64,000 nt of DNA, from the NCBI RefSeq assembly GCF_030409505.1, contig NZ_JAUFPZ010000002.1:558001-622000 (forward strand). Direction: 5' to 3'. The notes beneath the pieces are model-generated. The model was not told where the DNA came from and searched no databases. It was given only the letters and a program-made list of their open reading frames with translations. Origin of the DNA: Zunongwangia endophytica (GTDB lineage: Bacteria > Bacteroidota > Bacteroidia > Flavobacteriales > Flavobacteriaceae). The position numbers and the translations under genes are program-made. This document shows, in pieces, positions 53,101 to 61,815 of this stretch (the first letter of the stretch is position 1; each line of letters opens with the position of its first letter).

Positions 53101-53438
53101 GAATTTCCAGAAACTCCGGCAGTTTCAGTAATATCTTCAAATTGCAGGTTTCCTTTATTCAAAAATAATTTGTTGGGGACCTGATTTCCGGTAAGAAAAA
53201 TATCAGGCAGGCTGTCGTTATTAATATCGCCAATAGCAACGCCACCGCCATTATAATAATACAGGTAATCTAAAATGTTGAGGCTATCTGTTTCAGTGAG
53301 TGTGTTACTGAAATTAAGATTGGTGATTTCTGCATCCAATTCTTTAAATAGGGCAGGAGCAGTATCGTCCTGTTCTATCTCTTTTTTAGAACAGGCCGCC
53401 ATAATCACCAAAATCAATATGTAGCAAAGCTTTTTCAT
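50172..53438 (-). CDS. FG-GAP/VCBS-repeat lipoprotein with UnbV domain, second copy
   Basis: This 1088-residue lipoprotein (lipobox MAAC, Cys at 16) has many FG-GAP repeats with DxDxDG-type calcium loops, for example AIGDINNDSLPDIFLTGN, FFDYDNDGDLDMYLL and YADLDNDGDLDIIT. An ASPIC/UnbV domain lies at about 520-590 (IGSKAIAYQNGNRQIKQLF, then FTTRGFQSASEAVIHFGFP). A second set of repeats fills the C-terminal half. It is probably at the cell surface and binds a polymer or partner. Its start codon overlaps the stop of the first copy by one base (TAATG). Confidence 0.9.
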   Translation of the reverse strand: MKKLCYILILVIMAACSKKEIEQDDTAPALFKELDAEITNLNFSNTLTETDSLNILDYLYYYNGGGVAIGDINNDSLPDIFLTGNQVPNKLFLNKGNLQFEDITETAGVSGNSDWNTGTAIVDINGDNLLDIYVCAVVGINGLKGKNELFINNGNGTFTEKAADFGLDFQNYSTNAAFFDYDNDGDLDMYLLNHAVHTVNTYGPAEIREKRNKKSGDKLLRNDGDHFTDVSEEAGIYGGSNGYGLGIATADFNNDGFTDIYISNDFHEDDFYYLNNGDGTFTESLKSKFGHTSRFSMGSDAADVNNDGFLDILTLDMLPDDEKVIKTSMGDDSPDIHKMKSERLHYHDQFSRNMLQINQGGEYFQDLGLISGLAATDWSWSALFADYDLDGIQDVFISTGIPKRPNDYDYIKYVSNNQIQKELSKGNKIDKKAIEMMPSGAVANRIFKGSKSLNFKDLSGVWISKDSIMSTGSAYADLDNDGDLDIITNNINSPARIYENLITKNNKNYLKIKLEYKTSNIQGIGSKAIAYQNGNRQIKQLFTTRGFQSASEAVIHFGFPETTKIDSLLIIWPNNSIQKLSNIDLGQTLYLKPEENLKKVNYTTLFIKNEPWFTKVDSLPGLDYEHKENRYQDFDRQKLIPYKISDRGPAVVVKDINGDGKEDIFFGSAKFDNSAVYFQTKKGFEKQTISALEEDIHTEDISAVIEDFDNNGENDLLIVSGGGEYYGENKALLDRLYLQQDKNFSKSKFPEYFENGSVVKAADYDSDGDIDLFVGGAAVSNDFGKISQSFLLKNENGNFSIDQKNNLGQIGMITDATWTDFNNDGQIDLIVVGEWMAPKFYENQGGKLTAYKIEGDLKGLWQTIAAFDIDDDGDKDYLLGNWGLNTKLSANRENPLKMYYLDFDTNGSTETILAQEKNGNYYPVNGLDMLVGQLSYLRKKFPNYKSFAGKTVEEIFSSEKLNKAEILEVETLASGYLLNENGNFSFKAFKNPLQISPITSFLEYDFNKDDKTEVLIGGNYFGTIPYHGKFDQLAGIMLQSVDTYIEAKDLGINFTQKALINLDILNFENQDYLLVTFNNDKPEIYKLN

Positions 53439-56400
53439 TACTGAAGTTTGTACAATTTCGGTTTTTCGTTGTTAATTCCCACTAACAGTAAATTTTCGCC
53501 TTTTTTATTTTGAATAATTTTTAGATCCCGAACCTGACCTTTAAAAAATAGACCTGTTTTTTCTGAAGTTTCGGCTTTAAAATTGCCTTTTCCATCGTTA
53601 ACTAAAACAAGTCCATAATTAGAATCTAATCTTGAAAACTGAGGTTTTAGATCGTAGTCATTACCGGCAATAATAATATCCGAATTTTCGTCATTGTTAA
53701 CATCTATGACTTCGATGGCATGAATAGAACTAAATTGTGCCATAGGCGGCATTTCCTTAATGTCAAAGTTTCCATCTCCTTTGTTGATCGCTATAACACT
53801 TTTAAAGCTGCTAATTTCCTTTACTAAAGCTTGGGCTAAAACCTCTTTAGAAAATAACTGATCTATAGATTTTGTTGCATATTCAGCGAATTTTAAGTTT
53901 TGTTTTTTAACCGAAGAAATCTGGCCAGAAAGTTCTCTACGTAAATGTATGGGAACGTCTTTTCCATTAATAGGTCTCGTGAAAATTTGTTCTGTGGTGC
54001 CATTATCATCAAAATCGCTGATGTATACTTTCACCGGTTTTTTTTTACTTGCATTGTAAAAAGAATTAGTGCCGCGATTTCCTAAAATCAAGTCGGGGAG
54101 TCCATCTTTATTAAGATCGGCAACTTTCATACTGTTCCATGCACCAGCGTATTCACTAAGATTAGAGCTTATTTGAGTTAATTTTTTATTCTGAACTTTA
54201 AAAATTGCCGGTGCCTTCCAATCTCCCGTGACGATTAGTTCAGCAGTCCCATTGTTATTGATATCTACCCAGCTCGCATCGGTGATCATTCCCAGATTGT
54301 CGAGATTAGATGTATCTAACGCGGTAAATTGTCCGTTTCCATTATTCTTAAGCAATTGATGCATGGGATTAATACCATAAACTCCAGGAACGCTTCGATA
54401 TCCAATAAATAGATCGGTAATTCTATCATTATCAAAATCATTTGCTGCAATAACAGCTGCGTTTTGGTCATTGATAGGAAGAGCTGAATTTTCTTCGCTG
54501 AATTTTCCATTCCCATCATTCAGATAAATTCGAGTTTCATATTGCGCTTTATCAGCATAAATAGTATTCCCGCCAGAAATTATAATTAGGTCTTCAAAGT
54601 CATCATTATTAATATCAAGAAAAATAGCACCGGTTTCTTCAAAAACTTTAGATTCTTCGGTGTTATCCAGAATCGTTTGTAAAAATCTACCATTAGACTG
54701 CTGAATATAAAGTACTCCCGACTGATTTCGCGCTCCTGCCATGTAAAAGTCATCATTTCCGTCATTATTCACATCGGCAACAGCAATTGCAGGCCCCTCG
54801 CGAGAAAGCATTTTGTTGATCAAACCTTCGTAATCGTAATCTATGTAGTTATCTTCTTTATGTGCAGTAAAATCGGTGTCGATTTCTTTGAAATATTGAT
54901 TGTAATTGATTTTTGAAAGACTGAATTCTTCTGCTTCAGTCTGGTCGAAAACTAAAAGTGTATTAATTTCAACATTAGTTTTTAAAGAGGCCATTTTATC
55001 AGGCCATGTTATACGTATCGAATCAATTTTTTCTTGTGCTCCTATACCAAAAGTTAAGTTGTAATCTGTTGAAGACTGAAAACCACGCGTAGGAATAAGT
55101 TGTTGGGTAAATTGATTATCTTCAGTATAAACTACCACTTTACTACCAATAGCGAAGGTGTTTTTATCGTTCCCTTTTAGCTCAATTTTAGTCCAGTTAT
55201 GATCTCTCTTCTTGTTCGTTTCATTGCGGTAAACAAACAATTCCATATTCACGTTGTTCACGATAAGATCTAAATCGCCATCATTATCTAGATCGCCATA
55301 AGCCGATCCATTAGAAAAACTTGGCGTATCAAATCCCCAATCTTCTGTAGTGTTAGAAAAACTTAAATCGGCATTATTTTTAAATGCAAAATTAGGAATA
55401 GCCGTGCTGGGCATTTCGTTTAAAATAGAGTCAAATTCCTTTTTTTGCCCGGTAAGCACCATATCCTGAAGAATATCGTTAGCAAAGAAATCCATAAAAT
55501 CCTGATTAGTAAGATCGTGGTAGATGCCGTTACTTACATAAATATCTTTATAACCATCGTTATCCATATCGAAGATTAAGGCACCCCAACTCCAATCTGT
55601 TTGCGCTACGTCACTATAAAATGCGATTTCAGAAAAACTATTATTTCCAGTATTTAGCTGAAGACTATTTTGCATAAACTGATGATAGAAATCGCGATCT
55701 TGCTTTAATTTATAAAGATCAAAACGTTCAAATTCAGTAGTGTTTTTTATGCGTTCATCATTTTTGGGGAGCATATCAGTTACAAAAATTTCAGGTAATC
55801 CATCATTGTTGATATCAGCAATATCAGCACCCATAGAAAACATGCTTAAATGCGAAATTCTATTTTTTATTCCCTCATTAAAAGTACCGTTCCCTTCATT
55901 AATATATAGATAGTCACGCTCGTAGAAATCGTTTGAAACATAGATATCGGGCAGCATATCATTATTGACATCACCAATGGTCACCCCAAGCCCAAAACCA
56001 ATTAGACTACCATAAATACCGGCTTCTTCACTAACATCTTTGAATTTTCCATTATCATTTCGTAATAGTTTATCTCCGCCGCCTTTAAAAACCTCTGGTA
56101 AATTCCAGTCTTTACTACGAAGTTCTCTTTTATTATTGTAACCAAGACTTGATGCAGGAATAAAACTATTGTTGAGGATATAAACATCCAAATCACCATC
56201 TAGATCATAGTCGAAAAATGCAGCATGAGTAGTAAAACCATTTTCATTGAGATTATATTCTGAAGCTTTTTCTGTAAAAGTAAGATCCCCATTATTTATA
56301 TAAAGTTCATTTCTACGATCTTCACCTTCAATGTTGCCTGCATTACAAACATAGATGTCTAGCAAACCGTCGCTGTTAATATCTACCATAGTGACACCGG

Positions 56401-56788
56401 TAGACCATGAACGATTTCCCTGAGTTGCTGAAGTTTCAGAAATATCTTTAAACTTAAAATCACCTTGATTAAGGTATAGTTTATTTTTACCCATGTTTGA
56501 AGTAAGATAAACATCTGGAAGTCCATCGTTATTGATATCGCCAATTCCTACACCCGCGCCGTTATAGAAGTTGCGATATCTGAAAATATTAAAATCTTTT
56601 TCGTTTTTTACCTGATTGATGAAAGAAATGCCCGTTGAATCTTTTGGCATAGCAGTAAATAGAAAATCGTTAGGTTCTTTATATTGCTTTTTGGAATCTT
56701 TATTACATCCATATAAAAAAGATAATAAGATGACAATACCTATATACCTGTTAAAGCATAAACTTAAAATCGCTGAAAATTTGTTCAT
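53438..56788 (-). CDS. FG-GAP/VCBS-repeat lipoprotein with UnbV domain, first copy
   Basis: This 1116-residue protein is a paralogue of the next gene, with a longer signal region and lipobox LYGC (Cys at about 28). FG-GAP repeats (GIGDINNDGLPDVYLTSN, FDYDLDGDLDVYILNN, YGDLDNDGDLDLIVNN) flank a UnbV domain (IGSKVVVYTEDNQFTQQLI and TRGFQSSTDYNLTFGIG). It overlaps the second copy by one base, so translation is coupled. A terminator-like hairpin separates it from susD. Confidence 0.9.
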   Translation of the reverse strand: MNKFSAILSLCFNRYIGIVILLSFLYGCNKDSKKQYKEPNDFLFTAMPKDSTGISFINQVKNEKDFNIFRYRNFYNGAGVGIGDINNDGLPDVYLTSNMGKNKLYLNQGDFKFKDISETSATQGNRSWSTGVTMVDINSDGLLDIYVCNAGNIEGEDRRNELYINNGDLTFTEKASEYNLNENGFTTHAAFFDYDLDGDLDVYILNNSFIPASSLGYNNKRELRSKDWNLPEVFKGGGDKLLRNDNGKFKDVSEEAGIYGSLIGFGLGVTIGDVNNDMLPDIYVSNDFYERDYLYINEGNGTFNEGIKNRISHLSMFSMGADIADINNDGLPEIFVTDMLPKNDERIKNTTEFERFDLYKLKQDRDFYHQFMQNSLQLNTGNNSFSEIAFYSDVAQTDWSWGALIFDMDNDGYKDIYVSNGIYHDLTNQDFMDFFANDILQDMVLTGQKKEFDSILNEMPSTAIPNFAFKNNADLSFSNTTEDWGFDTPSFSNGSAYGDLDNDGDLDLIVNNVNMELFVYRNETNKKRDHNWTKIELKGNDKNTFAIGSKVVVYTEDNQFTQQLIPTRGFQSSTDYNLTFGIGAQEKIDSIRITWPDKMASLKTNVEINTLLVFDQTEAEEFSLSKINYNQYFKEIDTDFTAHKEDNYIDYDYEGLINKMLSREGPAIAVADVNNDGNDDFYMAGARNQSGVLYIQQSNGRFLQTILDNTEESKVFEETGAIFLDINNDDFEDLIIISGGNTIYADKAQYETRIYLNDGNGKFSEENSALPINDQNAAVIAANDFDNDRITDLFIGYRSVPGVYGINPMHQLLKNNGNGQFTALDTSNLDNLGMITDASWVDINNNGTAELIVTGDWKAPAIFKVQNKKLTQISSNLSEYAGAWNSMKVADLNKDGLPDLILGNRGTNSFYNASKKKPVKVYISDFDDNGTTEQIFTRPINGKDVPIHLRRELSGQISSVKKQNLKFAEYATKSIDQLFSKEVLAQALVKEISSFKSVIAINKGDGNFDIKEMPPMAQFSSIHAIEVIDVNNDENSDIIIAGNDYDLKPQFSRLDSNYGLVLVNDGKGNFKAETSEKTGLFFKGQVRDLKIIQNKKGENLLLVGINNEKPKLYKLQ

Positions 56789-56828
56789 TGTTGGGGTACG
56801 CTGATTAAAAATACCAAGTAAATTAAAA

Positions 56829-56876
56829 AATAAAATAAAAAAGACCTAAGTGGCGGCTAGCCGTCTCTTAAGTCTC
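56829..56876 (-). terminator. terminator-like hairpin between susD and the VCBS genes
   Basis: Read on the minus strand, AGACTTAAG and CTTAGGTCT pair (one mismatch) with an inner CGGCTAGCCG palindrome, followed by TTTTTTATTTT. It may stop part of the transcription from susCD before the VCBS genes. Confidence 0.65.
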
Positions 56877-56894
56877 TTCTAAAAATGATTAAGT

Positions 56895-58436
56895 CTAATA
56901 TCCCGGATTCTGTGTCAAATTAGGGTTTGAAGTTAAGGCTACAGAAGGAATCGGGAATAATGCTCTAAATTCTTCCGTATTATCCTTGAACTCCCAAGTA
57001 GAATTGAAAGTTCCAAATCTAATTTGGTCCTGTCTTCTCCAGTATTCAGTATATAGTTCACGTCCGCGCTCATCTAGCATATCCTGTGCAGTTAATGAAG
57101 ATAATGGTGCAGCTTTTCTTATGGTACGTAAGTTATTTACCATAGTTAGTGCATCATCAGAGCTAGAACCCCCTCGCATAATTGCTTCAGCTTTCATTAA
57201 ATATGCATCAGCAAATCTAAATACAACTACATGGCCAGTGAAAGCACCGTTAGAAGGGTGATATTTTAGTACACGTATACCATTTCTTTCGTTGTTGCCT
57301 AAAAGACCTGGGAGATCTTTGGTAAAAACTAATGGATTACCAGCTCTATCCGTAAGCTCGCTACCATCGGCAGCATATTGCTGATTTATTAGAAAACCTT
57401 TGCCTATATAAGTACCAGTCGAATTACCATTTAAAGGTACGTAACCGCGTCTTTCTTCCTGTCCAGATCCTGGCGTATTTACGTTTTCATCACCTTCAAA
57501 TAGATCATAGAATTCTGCTAAAGTTGAGAATCCATTCCATCCACCAGCGGCGTTATCATCTGTTCCCTGCGCATAATGGAGCGTAGACCACATTCGGTTT
57601 CCGGCACTAGATGTTGTATAAAGAATGGTCTCTGTATCATCTGAAGGTTCAAAAATTTCAAAAAAACCTTCCTGGAGTTCAAATCCTGCGCCTATAATTG
57701 CATCAACATGATCTATAACCGCTGTCATGTCTGCCGCTTCAGCAGATGCCGTCGCTAAATAAATATGCTTATTAAGGTATAATTTGGCCAATAAATAATG
57801 AGCGGCTGCTTTAGAAGCCTGTACTGTACCATTACCAGGTCCTATACTTGGTAAATCTGGCATAGCTTCGTTAAGATCCTGCATAACAAATTCAAAAGCT
57901 TCACTTCTTGTCATTACTCGAGGATTTACATCTGGACCTTCATCAACTTCTCTAAAAGGAACCTGTCCATAAAGATCCATTATCCAGTACATATGAAATG
58001 CTCTTAAGAATTTTGCTTCTGCGATTTGTTGTACATTTGCATCGCTCTCTGGAGCAATTATTTCAGTGAGATTGAATATAGCAGAGTTAAACTCGTTCCA
58101 TGTATTTAGAACAAAGTTGTGGTTCGCATCCCACGTATGCTGATGTAACGTTCTCCAAACTCCATTATCCCCCCAGTCAGTTCCTCTGGTAGGAATTAAT
58201 AACTCGTCTGAAGTACCTTCATTAAGTCCGTATAAATTTTCATGGGTTTCTACATTTGTTCGAAGGCTATTGTAGGCGTTACTTAAAGATCCAGCAACAT
58301 CAGAAACACCAGTAAAGTCTCCAGTAGTCTGCACGCGCGATACAGAATCTGTGTCTTCTAACTCCAGGTCTGTACACGCGATAAAAGATCCCAGTGCTAC
58401 TAAGAGTATTGAAAGTTTTATAAATCTATTTTTCAT
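56895..58436 (-). CDS. SusD/RagB family nutrient-binding lipoprotein
   Basis: This 513-residue lipoprotein (lipobox FIAC, Cys at 21) is a SusD-like surface protein. It has the typical helical TPR-type body (AKAAHYLLAKLYLNKHIYLA) and the C-terminal SusD signature with LYTEYWRRQDQIRFGTFNST and FPIPSVALTSNPNLTQNPGY. It should bind an oligomer and hand it to the SusC barrel encoded 9 nt upstream. No CAZyme is nearby to define the ligand. Confidence 0.95.
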   Translation of the reverse strand: MKNRFIKLSILLVALGSFIACTDLELEDTDSVSRVQTTGDFTGVSDVAGSLSNAYNSLRTNVETHENLYGLNEGTSDELLIPTRGTDWGDNGVWRTLHQHTWDANHNFVLNTWNEFNSAIFNLTEIIAPESDANVQQIAEAKFLRAFHMYWIMDLYGQVPFREVDEGPDVNPRVMTRSEAFEFVMQDLNEAMPDLPSIGPGNGTVQASKAAAHYLLAKLYLNKHIYLATASAEAADMTAVIDHVDAIIGAGFELQEGFFEIFEPSDDTETILYTTSSAGNRMWSTLHYAQGTDDNAAGGWNGFSTLAEFYDLFEGDENVNTPGSGQEERRGYVPLNGNSTGTYIGKGFLINQQYAADGSELTDRAGNPLVFTKDLPGLLGNNERNGIRVLKYHPSNGAFTGHVVVFRFADAYLMKAEAIMRGGSSSDDALTMVNNLRTIRKAAPLSSLTAQDMLDERGRELYTEYWRRQDQIRFGTFNSTWEFKDNTEEFRALFPIPSVALTSNPNLTQNPGY

Positions 58437-58445
58437 AATAATTTT

Positions 58446-61400
58446 TTAAAATGATACGTTCAACCCAAAAGTGAATGTTCTTGGCTTAGGATAAGCAGTA
58501 TAATCGATACCGGCAGATGGAATTCCGTTCAATGCTTTGTTAGTATCAACCTCAGGATCTAAACCAGAATAATCTGTGATTACAAATAGATTCTGACCGT
58601 TTAAGTATAATCTTAAAGTCTTGAACATGCTATCTTCGTTAAGATCGAAGTTATACCCTAAAGTGGCATTTTGCATTCTTAGAAAATCTCCTTTTTCCAA
58701 GAATCTTGTAGAAACATCTGGAGCGTTTGAAGCAGATTCGCCATTATCAACTACATTGCGTGTCACATTACGACCATTATTTAAGGCTCCTTTTGTGAAA
58801 AATGCGTTTTCAGTATTATTATAGATATAGTGACCATACTGTCCTGCCATAAATAGGGAAAGATCCCAGTTTTTATATTCTACTCTTGTTGAAATACCAA
58901 CATTAGTTGTTGGAAGTGCACTTTTTCCTATAAAAGTTTGAACATCACCATTAGGATAAATACTTTGCCCATTCTCATCAAAGCCACCAAATTCTCTTAA
59001 GTAGTAGGAGAATAAAGGTTGTCCACCAGCGAGTAATTGAGCAAATGCACCGGTAAGCCCCTGTCCATTAATTTCTCCTGTTCTGTTTTGTCCTGCGTAA
59101 TCTTCAACCATGTTGTCGTTGTAGGCTATATTAAACCCGAAATTCCAGTACCAGTCTTCATTATTTATAATGTTATAATCAATAGCAAATTCAACACCTT
59201 TATTAATTACATGTGCATCTAAATTTTGATAAACGAATGGTTGAGGTGAAGGCTGCGCAGAGAATACCTGAATAAGTAGATCTGTTGTATTTTTATAATA
59301 AAAGTCTAAAGATCCACTTAATCTATCCTGCATAAAGCCAAAATCTAAACCAAGGTTGGTCTGGCTTGTTTCTTCCCATTGCAAATCTGGATTGGCAAAG
59401 GATACTTGCGTAACACCTGGGCGATTAATATTTCCATTATCCTGAATACCAAAATCGGCATATCGTTCTCTAACAGTATATTGATTATAAGGAATTTCTT
59501 GATTACCTGTGATACCATAACCTAATCTAAGCTTAAGAGTAGAAAAGGCTTCAGGAATAAAGTCTTCTTCTGCTAATTGCCATGCGAAAGCTCCAGATGG
59601 GAAAACACCATATTTATTGTTACCTCCAAATCTGGTAGAACCATCAGCTCTTAGCGTAGCTGTAAATAAATATTTTCCTGTAAGCTCAAAATTTACTCTA
59701 GCAAAATAAGACTGTAGTTCATCTGTAATATTAAAACTATCGTAAGCTACAGAAGTTGGCCCAATTCCTGAAGGAGATGTCAAATCTTCCGTTGCGATGT
59801 TTGGGAACAATCTGGTTACAAAAAAACCATTAGGATCGTATCCATATTGTTGGTAAGAACCAGAAATATTATTTCTTAAGATGTTATTTGCATCATTTAA
59901 ACTACTGGTCATTTCTCCTAAATCTTCACTCTGGAATCCAAAACCACTTACATTATAACCTTTTCTTTCGAAATCTTGGAAAGAGTATCCAACCAAAGCT
60001 TCAAACTTCGAGTTCTCAAACATCTTTTCGTAATTCAAAGTAAATTCCATCAAACGGTTTGTAGCTTCAACTTGATTTAGCGCGCCTCTACCATTATCTG
60101 GTACGCCAGATTGAATCCCGGTTAAACCGCCAGATATTGCTGCTTCTCTGTTCGACTCAGAAGTATCATATCCAAAGTTTATTTTAGCATTCAAGCCTTC
60201 AATAACTTCATAATCGGCAGAGAAATTTAGAAGCACTCTATCGGTTTCCGATTCATCTGAAAAGTATTTTAATAGTGATAAAGGATTTATAATGCTTCCC
60301 TGAGGCTGAAAATCTGGATCTGCTGGGAAAGTGGGATTAGCCTGATAAGCTGCGCCTAATAAATCTCCTTGAAATCCTGCGTTATTAGAAATTGGTGCTC
60401 TGGTATCGTTTACTCTTGATAGAGTAGACTGTACATTCAATTTTAATTTATCGTCAAACAAACGCTGAGTAATATTGAATCTTCCAGAAAGACGCTCTAG
60501 AGCAGAATTTTCTACAATACCTTGTTGATCTGCATAACTTAAAGAAGCGCGATAATTACCACTATTATATGAGTCGGAATACGACAAATTATGAATCTGA
60601 GAAAAAGCCGTTCTGGTAATTTCGTCTTGAAAATCGGTATTTGCGCCTTGGTCTAAAATAGCAAGATCTCCACCTAATTCAGATACAGCTTCTAAATACT
60701 CATCTCTATCCAATAAATCATACGTATTGGCGGGAGAGGCTAAACTTAAGGTTGTACCATAATCCAGTCTAGACTCAGTTCCTCTACCAGTTTTGGTAGT
60801 AATAATTACCACTCCGTTCGCACCACGAGAACCGTAAATGGCGGTAGCAGAAGCATCTTTTAAAACGCTCATACTTTCAATATCTGAAGGATTTAAAAAG
60901 TTAAGCGGATTTTTTGCTGAACTTGATCCAAAACCTACATCGTCCCCACCAGAAGAAACTTCATTTCCAGCTAAAGGAACACCATCTACCACAAATAGTG
61001 GATTGTTACCACCTCTTACCGAAGAAGTACCACGAATTCTAATGTTTACGCCACTTCCTGGCTCACCACTAGTGGTAGTGATTTGTAAACCCGCAGTTTT
61101 ACCTTGTATTAACTCTTCAGGAGAAGAGATAACACCCTGGTTAAAATCTTCAGCAGAAACGGTTGCTACGGCACCTGTTGCATCCTTAACGGTGGTAGAT
61201 CCGTAACCAATAACTACGACTTCGCTTAAGGCAGCAGCATCTTCATATAAAGTTACATTGATAGTCGATCTACCCTCGACGGCAATTTCCTGTTGTGAGT
61301 ATCCTACAAAGCTAAAAACCAGTGTTGCATTTTCTCCAACATTATTTAGACTGTAGTTTCCATCGAAATCTGTCGTGGTTCCATTTGAGGTGCCTTTTAC

Positions 61401-61529
61401 CAGAATATTCACTCCTGGAATTGGCATAGAACCATCTGTAACTGTTCCCGAAATCGATTGCGCCTTTGCAAAAGAAAAACAAAGCGCAACAAAAAGAAAC
61501 AGACTAAACCTGAGTAATCCTTTTTTCAT
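58446..61529 (-). CDS. SusC/RagA family TonB-dependent outer-membrane transporter
   Basis: This 1027-residue outer-membrane protein has a signal peptide (1-23), a carboxypeptidase regulatory-like domain (about 25-100; MPIPGVNILVKGTSNGTTTD), a plug with the SusC signature SMSVLKDASATAIYGSRGAN and a long beta barrel ending FTFGLNVSF. It works with the SusD lipoprotein encoded 9 nt downstream to import a glycan or similar oligomer. No FecR or sigma extension domain is present at the N-terminus. Confidence 0.96.
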   Translation of the reverse strand: MKKGLLRFSLFLFVALCFSFAKAQSISGTVTDGSMPIPGVNILVKGTSNGTTTDFDGNYSLNNVGENATLVFSFVGYSQQEIAVEGRSTINVTLYEDAAALSEVVVIGYGSTTVKDATGAVATVSAEDFNQGVISSPEELIQGKTAGLQITTTSGEPGSGVNIRIRGTSSVRGGNNPLFVVDGVPLAGNEVSSGGDDVGFGSSSAKNPLNFLNPSDIESMSVLKDASATAIYGSRGANGVVIITTKTGRGTESRLDYGTTLSLASPANTYDLLDRDEYLEAVSELGGDLAILDQGANTDFQDEITRTAFSQIHNLSYSDSYNSGNYRASLSYADQQGIVENSALERLSGRFNITQRLFDDKLKLNVQSTLSRVNDTRAPISNNAGFQGDLLGAAYQANPTFPADPDFQPQGSIINPLSLLKYFSDESETDRVLLNFSADYEVIEGLNAKINFGYDTSESNREAAISGGLTGIQSGVPDNGRGALNQVEATNRLMEFTLNYEKMFENSKFEALVGYSFQDFERKGYNVSGFGFQSEDLGEMTSSLNDANNILRNNISGSYQQYGYDPNGFFVTRLFPNIATEDLTSPSGIGPTSVAYDSFNITDELQSYFARVNFELTGKYLFTATLRADGSTRFGGNNKYGVFPSGAFAWQLAEEDFIPEAFSTLKLRLGYGITGNQEIPYNQYTVRERYADFGIQDNGNINRPGVTQVSFANPDLQWEETSQTNLGLDFGFMQDRLSGSLDFYYKNTTDLLIQVFSAQPSPQPFVYQNLDAHVINKGVEFAIDYNIINNEDWYWNFGFNIAYNDNMVEDYAGQNRTGEINGQGLTGAFAQLLAGGQPLFSYYLREFGGFDENGQSIYPNGDVQTFIGKSALPTTNVGISTRVEYKNWDLSLFMAGQYGHYIYNNTENAFFTKGALNNGRNVTRNVVDNGESASNAPDVSTRFLEKGDFLRMQNATLGYNFDLNEDSMFKTLRLYLNGQNLFVITDYSGLDPEVDTNKALNGIPSAGIDYTAYPKPRTFTFGLNVSF

Positions 61530-61815
61530 ACAAATAATTTTACAATTTGATTAACTAAACTTTATAATTCCTAGATATAAAATTAATAAAATTTAGATAA
61601 AAAAATGAATATTATTTAATTTAAAAGGTGTTTTTCTGAATAAACTAATGTTTAAAACCTGTAAAAATATTAATATGATAATTGTGTGCGTTTCACACTT
61701 ATTTCAATAATTAATAGCATTCATGCGGTTTAAGCACATTTTTTCGAAAAATAAGCGTATTTTTAACGTTTTTGAATAAAATAGAAATTAATAAAATTAT
61801 TTTTTTCTAAATTCT
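61530..61815. promoter_or_regulatory. upstream region of the susCD operon
   Basis: This 286-bp AT-rich region precedes susC. It holds GTGTG-CGTTT-CACAC (61684-61698), an imperfect Crp-like inverted repeat, and TTTTTCGAAAAA (61742-61753). No exact -7 element close to the susC start was found. No coding frame is visible. Confidence 0.4.

Noticed and set aside
60838..61206. 122-residue open frame on the plus strand
   Set aside because: It is antisense to the susC plug region, which is clearly coding on the minus strand.
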